Assembly (NCBI GenBank): GCA_932294295.1
Contig: OW028580.1
Coordinates: 8,337,374 to 8,401,373 of the forward strand
Direction: 5' to 3'
DNA: 64,000 nucleotides
DNA from: Alitta virens
Lineage: Eukaryota; Annelida; Polychaeta; Phyllodocida; Nereididae
This document shows, piece by piece, positions 60,701-64,000 of this stretch; within the stretch, counting starts at the first letter, position 1; each line of letters opens with the position of its first letter. Position numbers and translations under genes: made by a program. The notes below the pieces were generated by a model. That model ran no database searches and had not been told where the DNA came from. It saw only the letters and a program-made list of their open reading frames with translations.

Positions 60701-60891
60701 ATTAATAAGAATAAAGAAAACGATATCTATGAAATATGGCCCTTTGCGATTTGGGAATTAGAAGTTATTTTTTCTGATTTTCTAGGCAAAGCAGACAAAA
60801 GAGTGAACTTATAGGAGACAGCAGTGAAGTTGAAACAAAGCCCCCAATTTGCACCATTGCTACCGACCAACTATTTGTGACTCATTTCTGA
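39632..60891 (+). CDS. SLC22-family organic ion transporter (12 coding exons)
   Basis: Twelve exons join to 1752 bases, 583 residues plus stop, with all phases matching. The protein is a major-facilitator membrane carrier of the SLC22 (organic cation/anion/carnitine) family. TM1 is in exon 1. A ~94-residue Cys-containing extracellular loop follows, with N-glycosylation sequons at Asn88 and Asn98. Then come GPVSDTYGRK (158-167), the cytoplasmic ESPRWLL (275-281), AMGRFGRKP (411-419), SELFPTPLRQRALG (471-484) and VPETLG-IPETLEEAE. All are SLC22 hallmarks. The exon sizes 104, 155 and 169 bp are the same as in vertebrate OCT/OCTN genes as I recall them. The end VTHF fits a class I PDZ ligand, as in OCTNs. 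The substrate cannot be told from sequence. It acts at the plasma membrane by family. Confidence 0.93.
39930..40250 (+). pseudogene. LINE fragment in SLC22 intron 1
   Basis: An open frame with LPKYAFITPYNT, NFGLLLWGS, IIKLQNRVVRIISISKYNAH and LRLLKIHDLCTLHELKF. This is the post-RT region of jockey-like LINEs (NYG...WG....L..LQ.RA.R.I). It has the same sense as the gene but is not part of it, and it contains no RT catalytic motifs. Confidence 0.8.
40265..40817. mobile_element. TIR transposon, GCGTTCACACT family (copy 2)
   Basis: The right end reads GTGAACGCTCCT followed by TAA. The interior (AACATGTTTAAAAGTTTTTGCCCTCTCCACG, AATCATGTATGGCCAAGAATG) matches copies 1 and 3 in reverse complement. 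The left end is diverged and only approximate. Confidence 0.55.
40466..40542. repeat. 11-bp tandem repeat (GTACGTAGAAC)n
   Basis: About seven units inside the TIR element of SLC22 intron 1. They open minus-strand frames with a Tyr/Val/Leu/Arg/Thr/Phe repeat that are not genes. Confidence 0.9.
41405..41480 (-). repeat. tRNA-like remnant (Lys-TTT type)
   Basis: On the minus strand GTTGGTTAACG (D-arm-like), CTTTTAG (anticodon loop with TTT) and AGTTCGATTCC (B box) are in tRNA order. The 5' acceptor strand does not pair with the 3' CAGGAGA end, so this is a pseudo-tRNA or SINE head, not a functional tRNA gene. Confidence 0.45.
41878..42049 (+). mobile_element. tRNA-derived SINE, family A
   Basis: It has a tRNA-like head with GCCCAGCTCAGTG (A box-like) and GGTTCGATTCCCAGTC (B box), then a shared body (TTGGATGGCTGTCTCATCC, GTCCATCAGGTGCAGAAATA). 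Flanking ACTGTTATGCTGA (41865-41877) and ACTGTTATTCTGA (42050-42062) form a 13-bp target duplication with one mismatch. Related copies lie at 22.2-22.5 and 58.0-58.2 kb. Confidence 0.8.
42100..42275 (+). mobile_element. tRNA-like SINE, family B
   Basis: It contains GATCCCGAGTTTGATCCCCAG (B-box-like), TCTTCATGAGCTACATCC and TTGGAGGTGC. It corresponds to the copy at 57560-57730. Near its end GCACCTCCAATAAAACGT is an inverse of the preceding ACGTTTTATTGGAGGTGC, giving a hairpin at about 42197-42242. Confidence 0.6.
42279..42440. repeat. dispersed ~150-bp repeat, copy 2
   Basis: It matches 36657-36820, with an A-rich run near 42385-42398. Confidence 0.8.
42809..45232 (+). mobile_element. ~2.2-kb repeat element, copy 1 (SLC22 intron 1)
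   Basis: It is collinear in reverse complement with 48700-50570: for example the GGCTGTCATTGCTA region (44253) against TAGCAATGACAGCC (49518), and TTGCCCTAATTTTGAAAATTAT against its inverse near 48915. Inside, a ~460-bp unit with TTAGCATTTTTT..AGATTTTCCA occurs twice (44308 and 44780). It is bracketed by CAGATCTCATTAAT direct repeats at 42809 and 45200 and has (GC)CCGTC-rich ends. There is no ORF of note. Confidence 0.8.
45279..45560 (+). CDS. SLC22 exon 2 (extracellular loop)
   Basis: Acceptor TATTTTACAG. Codes for residues 35-128 with AQEHWCRVV, DSCHYFNLPW and VPCDDWVFNQDTYTRT, the Cys-containing loop typical of SLC22. The donor GAA|GTTAGC is weak but gives perfect phase to exon 3. The retained frame would otherwise read on to a stop at 45593. 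Confidence 0.88.
45791..45894 (+). CDS. SLC22 exon 3
   Basis: 104 bp with acceptor TTCACCTTAG and donor AC|GTAAGA. Codes for FHTVCSSGWLAQLASTLYAA and GLFSGNIIHGPVSD, TM2 and the start of the MFS signature. Ends in phase 2. Confidence 0.9.
46407..46561 (+). CDS. SLC22 exon 4
   Basis: 155 bp with acceptor TTTTCACAG and donor T|GTGAGT. Codes for YGRKFAALIFSFFLSVALFA and the next membrane segment with RTLVGLMMRAASSSCYIL. Ends in phase 1. Confidence 0.92.
47106..47274 (+). CDS. SLC22 exon 5
   Basis: 169 bp with acceptor GATGAGCAG and donor TCTT|GTGAGT. Codes for LAEITGAKFRAIGG, which corresponds to the E-x-x-G-x-K-x-R region of the family, and two membrane segments. Ends in phase 2. Confidence 0.92.
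47534..48147. mobile_element. TIR transposon, GCGTTCACACT family (copy 3)
   Basis: Starts AGGGGCGGGGATTAAG after TAA and ends AGCGTAAACGGGGCT. The interior shares CAAGCATGTTTA, a GAGAGGGCAAATATTTT-like block and ATTAACAGAGGCAGGAG with the copies at 8.4 and 40.3 kb. It lies in SLC22 intron 5. The frame at 47672-47962 inside it has no domain. Confidence 0.6.
48700..50570 (-). mobile_element. ~2-kb repeat element, copy 2 (SLC22 intron 5)
   Basis: It is the inverse of 43070-45200 across nearly its whole length, with many small indels. The low-coordinate end has GACGGGCGGACAAACGGGCAG; the high end has AAATAGGACATCATGGACTCTAATTAGCA, matching copy 1's GAGTCCAAGATGTCCTATTT. Confidence 0.8.
50575..51460. 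other. SLC22 intron 5, no feature seen
   Basis: AT-rich intron. No exon is needed because the phases of exons 5 and 6 match. Confidence 0.5.
51472..51601 (+). CDS. SLC22 exon 6
   Basis: 130 bp with acceptor TTGATTTTAG and donor AAAG|GTAAAC. Codes for VLKESPRWLLSKGRAEEAEE and the rest of the start of the large cytoplasmic loop. Phase 0. Confidence 0.93.
51605..53130. other. SLC22 intron 6
   Basis: It contains a possible Tc1-like relic near 51815 (CCAAACGTTTCTGGACACTT). No gene seen. Confidence 0.4.
53133..53296 (+). CDS. SLC22 exon 7
   Basis: 164 bp with acceptor TTTTCAAG and donor TTTTG|GTAATT. Codes for a Lys/Ser-rich cytoplasmic stretch (KKDLDEKDEKSSTKPKGSKE) and then VLRKHLLLVTYFW entering TM7. 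The loop is longer and more basic than usual for the family. Ends in phase 2. Confidence 0.9.
53673..53921 (+). mobile_element. SINE with perfect 15-bp target duplication
   Basis: ACTATGCAGTAAGGT stands on both sides (53658-53672 and 53922-53936). The body starts CTCGAATGTCCTGGGCCTCC and ends GATGAGGCGTTAAACAATAA followed by a (CTAA)n tail, the 3' form of LINE-mobilised SINEs. It lies in SLC22 intron 7. The perfect duplication implies a fairly recent insertion. Confidence 0.85.
54248..54410 (+). repeat. fragment related to the 596-3850 foldback element
   Basis: TTCTACACATTTTCCTGAACAATTCAG matches about 2151-2182. The following AAAATCGAACCATATTAGAA, GAGCAGCAGCCTTTTAAAGT and CCTGCC..CTACGCTG text matches about 3298-3366. 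It is a dispersed piece of the same family. Confidence 0.75.
54651..54757 (+). CDS. SLC22 exon 8
   Basis: 107 bp with acceptor CTGATTTCAG and donor GTTG|GTAAGT. Codes for FAGSFSHMGITMNLSTLTGN, then YVTMLLSGAMEIPV. The family pattern W....YYG..LN...L.G..Y.N....G..E.P is evident. Ends in phase 1. Confidence 0.92.
54803..54914. mobile_element. palindromic MITE-like element, relative of 7415-7513
   Basis: It contains ATGGCCAAATGTGTTTTTCC, GAAGGATAAACGCATGG and an inverse half ending ATCCTAACACATGGAAAATG. It lies in SLC22 intron 8. Confidence 0.6.
55670..56240. other. SLC22 intron 8, transposon-like debris
   Basis: CCAGTGGCATAGCC-type text near 55700, and GGTGTCCAAATACTTT...GAACTGTATG near 56180, look like ends of old DNA transposons or LINE tails (Tc1-like for the latter). 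No ORF or full element can be delimited. Confidence 0.3.
56403..56516 (+). CDS. SLC22 exon 9
   Basis: 114 bp with acceptor TTAAACACAG and donor CCCAG|GTGTGA. Codes for FVCFFAMGRFGRKPVLRACA and a membrane segment. GRFGRK is the second MFS-type loop motif. Ends in phase 1. Confidence 0.92.
56920..57098 (+). CDS. SLC22 exon 10
   Basis: 179 bp with acceptor TTATTTCAG and donor GTTG|GTATGT. Codes for ETRFGATVLSLVARAAASGV, then LYTITSELFPTPLRQRALGL, a strongly conserved family motif. Phase 0. Confidence 0.93.
57176..57201. repeat. poly-G/purine tract
   Basis: TTGGGGGGGGGGGGAGGGGGGAGG in SLC22 intron 10; it could form a G-quadruplex on the transcribed (sense) strand. Confidence 0.8.
57556..57840 (+). 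mobile_element. tRNA-like SINE, family B (second copy)
   Basis: GATGGTTAAGACATCTGCC (A-box-like) and GATCCCGGGTTCGATCCCCAG (B box) are followed by TCTTCATGAACTGCATCC and TACTGGAGGTGC, as in the copy at 42.1 kb. The end (CAATATCGCTGAGACAGTGAGG) is specific to this copy. Confidence 0.65.
57985..58165 (-). mobile_element. tRNA-derived SINE, family A (minus copy)
   Basis: On the minus strand GTGGGGGCCTCGCTCAGTGG (A box), GGTTCAAATCCTGG (B box) and a body with CCAAGTTGGATTGCTGTTTC match 41878-42049. It lies in SLC22 intron 10. Confidence 0.8.
58442..59344. mobile_element. Tc1/mariner-like non-autonomous element
   Basis: The left end GGATTGCAAAATAATCATCC and the CCTGGAGTTTGCATGCAAAT region are inverted in ATTTGCGTGTAAACTCCAAG, GTGACTTTTGCAACCCATA at the right end. 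TA flanks both ends (58437-58438 and 59341-59342 approximately), as in Tc1/mariner. The ~900 bp interior has no transposase. Confidence 0.65.
59345..60360. other. SLC22 intron 10, right part
   Basis: AT-rich; no exon or delimited repeat seen. Confidence 0.5.
60364..60503 (+). CDS. SLC22 exon 11
   Basis: 140 bp with acceptor TTGAATTTCAG and donor AACG|GTATGT. Codes for KALFPPSMNIFLTVICIFLA (last membrane segment) and VPETLGLKIPETLEEAENIG, the family's C-terminal motif. Ends in phase 2. Confidence 0.93.
60786..60891 (+). CDS. SLC22 exon 12 (C-terminus)
   Basis: Acceptor GATTTTCTAG. Codes for the cytoplasmic tail (RQSRQKSELIGDSSEVETKP) and ends VTHF then TGA at 60889-60891. The last residues fit a class I PDZ ligand (T-x-F). 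Confidence 0.9.
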
Positions 60892-61061
60892 AGAAAATAA
60901 TACCATCAAAATCCATGGATACCAGCCAAGAAATCATTTGCAACGACAGTTATTTTAAAGTCACCAGAGGGTGCTGTTGTAGCTCAAAAACTCAACAGCC
61001 ATCTAGCGGACAGTGGATTACTTAGATACATGAATTATGACTTTGTTACATATTTAATTGT

Positions 61062-61067
61062 AATAAA
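61062..61067 (+). promoter_or_regulatory. polyadenylation signal of the SLC22 gene
   Basis: AATAAA, 171 bp after the stop codon, the first good signal in a plausible 3' UTR. Confidence 0.75.
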
Positions 61068-61079
61068 ACTTTGAAGTCT

Positions 61080-62430
61080 AAGATTTTACAGCCTTTTAAA
61101 TTTTACAATATCCATGGTTTTACGCTTAGAAACCAATTTGACAGCAAATGAACAAAGAAAGAAATTACTTTCAAGAAAATCAACATGATAATATTTCACA
61201 ATAATAAGGTCCCGGTGTCTTGTAGTGTCATTATTCATTATAAAAGTAAATCCATTAGATTAGGTTTACATTTTAATACGATTATATCAACTGGCTTTCT
61301 AATCTTCTTTTAAAGACAGAATTATGGCCTAATAATCCATATTGCTATATAATTTGATAATGAGATACGTCTGGGCAAGAAATATATAATTTGAAGAGTG
61401 CAATCAGAAAACTTTAGTGTTCCATAAATATGTCCAAATTGGTCTCCTGCGAAACAAATGTTTATGAATGAAAATATGAAAATAAATTGTAAATATTTTT
61501 TGGCAAAATAAAAATAATGTGAATGTGAATCTGTTATAGCAACTGATCAGGGCGCTTATCCTTGAGGGGCGGGGGAGGGGGGGAGGGCTACAAAGCAAGT
61601 GGGGAATGCTAATAAAAATAAGTTCACTCAATTGTTGGTCATATTTTAAGGTATAAAGCAAAGCTGAAAACAACACAAAATGGACAGAAATGTAAAATGT
61701 TGCTTCAAGTAACTTCAACTTCCCATCTTTCCAATGGTTTTTATTTATGTTTTTGCCATCTTCTCGTTATTATGGTAATTTGCTATGGACGTAGGAAAGC
61801 AGAAAATATATAAGGAGAATGTAACAAAGTTAAAGTCATTGGTTTCACCAAAGCGTTTTTATCAGCCAGAAGTTGGGATTTAATTTATTGCCATAAATCG
61901 TGTCCGTTTTTTGCTGCTTCAAGACATTTATGGAAGATATGGCCGAAAATCAAGGGGACATTTATTTTGAATCCTACTATAACAGGCCATCCATGAACAT
62001 TTAGAGATAGGTTTAAATAGTTCCGGACAATTGTGGCTTCTGATATTTACTGGCTGCAGTTAGCCATTTTTGCCAAGTTTGCTAAAGGGTGCATTATTTA
62101 TATATTTATTTGATTTTTTTATTTTTTTTGTAAATTCTTAGAGATTATTTAATTGCCCTGTAATATGACTGAGGGCAGTTTCTCTCAATGCCGGACATTT
62201 TCCTGGTAGGTTTCAATGCCCAACCCCCCCCCCTAGAAAAATGAAAAAGTGCCTGAGTACTATACTGACGTCCTTATTTAAAATAACCTTTTGTCATATT
62301 GTGTCAAACACTACACAAATTTAACCACAACAAGATGCAGCGGATAGGCCTACGATATTTTCACTGGGAAACTAGTAAAAAAATCAAAATAGCAAAATAA
62401 TTTGCTGGAAAAGTTGATCAAGCAACTGCT
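61080..62430. other. intergenic, no gene seen
   Basis: AT-rich with a purine/G-rich run near 61567-61587 and a C-run near 62224-62231. No exon can be supported. Confidence 0.5.
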
Positions 62431-62431
62431 T

Positions 62432-62544
62432 AGATAGCATTCCAAATGGAACCGGTGTCGTTTCAATATTGCACGCTATCGGTGCAACATCGTATCAACA
62501 TTACTAACGTTGTACCAATGTTTTCCCGATTTGGAATGCAATCT
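62432..62544. mobile_element. MITE, same family as 8124-8232
   Basis: AGATAGCATTCCAAAT at 62432 and its near-exact inverse ATTTGGAATGCAATCT ending at 62544. The interior has GTGCAACATCGTATCAACATT. Confidence 0.75.
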
Positions 62545-62554
62545 GGGTGTCGAC

Positions 62555-62624
62555 GGACAGGACAGACAGGACAGACAGACAGGACAGACAGGACGGACAG
62601 GACAGACAGGACAGACAGGACAGA
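62555..62624. repeat. (ACAGGACAG)n tandem repeat
   Basis: A repeat of GACAGACAG/GACAGGACA with 10-bp-like periodicity, giving a Thr-Asp-Arg frame that is not a gene. Confidence 0.9.
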
Positions 62625-62639
62625 TGGGGTGATCTGGAT

Positions 62640-64000
62640 AGTTAGATGGTCTAAATATCGAATACCACTGTATTAGGCCTTTTTTGTCTTTTTTGCCATA
62701 TGAAGTTGGGCCATGTCTTCTTATGTCCCAAAATAATAATATTATGTCACATCGGCCAGATTATCTATGTCTAAAATCTGCTTCTACTCTATATTTGGCA
62801 TACCACGTTCCTATAGTGATATTGTAACGGTTTTGTGGTTTGATAACAAAAGCATCGATTCAAACTATATCTAACCATTGAAACAGGATTTGAGTGTTTA
62901 CATTACGATGTATCAGTGTTATTAAAACTCATTTATGGCACTTCGTTATATTCGCTATGAAAATATGCGTTATACTGGGATCTTTTATTGCGAGTAATAT
63001 TTCAACTTTGCTCTAATGTGCTTGACGTGCCCATAAGAGCCACTTAGATCTGTCAGAGCACACACACAGTTGACTGTGGAAATCACTCAACCTTCAAAAG
63101 TTTAGATTCTCTGTACTGGACCAGCCGGATCTAACATTGCACAGGATCATAGTGGAATACTAGTTATATATACAATGGTGAGTTGAATATAAATAATTGT
63201 ATGCAGAATTATTATTACACTGTCTGTATTATAATGATAATGTTTCAAGTTTACAATAGACACGGCTTAATAGTTATAACTACAGCGTTCAAAATAATTA
63301 GCTTCAGTTACATTAGACTGCCATAACCAGCATCTCATCATTACGTCTGCTGCATGCCGGCAACTGTTTAATGTTATCCCGTTTATCGACCAACCAGTAT
63401 AACAACGAATAAGACATTGAATTTTGTATTTGAAAAAGGCACCATGCCCTAGTTCCCAGAGAATACCATATGTTACCTTTGTAGTTTTATAAAACATGTA
63501 CACAAGCAAAATAGTTGCTCTATTATCGAAGTCATCTTGACTTCTGTTATCAAAAACTGAACTATTATTGTATAATTTCGCTTATGCCGACATGTCGAAT
63601 TATTAGATTTGATCATATACATAGATATCAATGTGAAAATAAGTGTACTTTTATTTATTTCTAAACTGTCTGATTTATAGGATTGGATTTTAAAATTTGA
63701 AAAGCAAATTTCACAGTTGCAAGTTAAAAACTTGGTCAAAATTTTATATACATGTGTCATGTGCCAACCCTTGATAGCGGCAAGAACTTGCCTTAGAGGG
63801 CTGCACTTTCCACATCTATCATCTATCTATCATCACAAATTTTGTGATTCAATTCATACTGTTTGCACCCACAGCGGAAAAAAAATTAAATAAATAAAAA
63901 TAACTTTACCTACAATATAGACCGTGTGACCCAAATTTGTGCGTACGGAACAGGATAATTTATCTTTTTTTTTTTGAATGTGTATGTTTTACAATGATAT
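62640..64000. other. intergenic, no gene seen
   Basis: No coding exon or RNA gene supported. A short (ATCT)n run lies near 63813-63831. Confidence 0.5.

Noticed and set aside
62446..62676. ORF with Thr-Asp-Arg repeats
   Set aside because: Frame through the GACAGGACA tandem repeat beside a MITE.

Overview
This is AT-rich, intron-rich, repeat-dense nuclear DNA from an animal. I base that on GT-AG spliced genes with metazoan family signatures (an SLC22 transporter, an ANF-receptor ectodomain, a CRIB-domain protein), Ty3/gypsy and LINE remains, tRNA-derived SINEs, foldback elements and MITEs. The style suits a marine invertebrate, possibly a deuterostome such as a hemichordate, echinoderm or amphioxus. 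The species cannot be fixed from the window.

Layout: 1-10 kb is gene-poor and holds a 3.25-kb foldback element (596-3850), a probable Penelope/LINE tail, and small palindromic elements. 10.37-17.67 kb is a decayed Ty3/gypsy retrotransposon on the minus strand. It has a primer-binding site beside its 5' LTR, a 3' LTR in inverted orientation, a deleted gag-pol middle and a second LTR-type insertion. 18.2-19.9 kb holds broken LINE reverse-transcriptase pieces. 19.9-26.9 kb holds two tandem minus-strand copies of an ANF-receptor-like ligand-binding exon: an intact one (26853-25857) and a pseudogene (20615-19870) that abuts the LINE fragment.

28.4-37.1 kb carries a minus-strand gene that I assembled from splice sites: four coding exons encode a 307-residue protein with a perfect CRIB (Cdc42/Rac-binding) motif and a long proline-rich tail, behind at least two probable non-coding 5' exons. 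A second foldback-like element lies in its large intron.

39.6-61.1 kb carries a plus-strand SLC22-type transporter of 12 coding exons (583 residues, all phases consistent, polyadenylation signal at 61062). Its first intron uses a GC donor. Introns 1 and 5 hold two copies of the same ~2-kb repeat in opposite orientation, bracketing exons 2-5. The CRIB gene and the transporter are divergent, with about 2.5 kb between their 5' regions. I see no gene in 61.1-64.0 kb.

The genes show no common pathway: an Rho-GTPase effector-like protein, an organic-ion carrier and a receptor ectodomain lie side by side in a repeat-rich setting.
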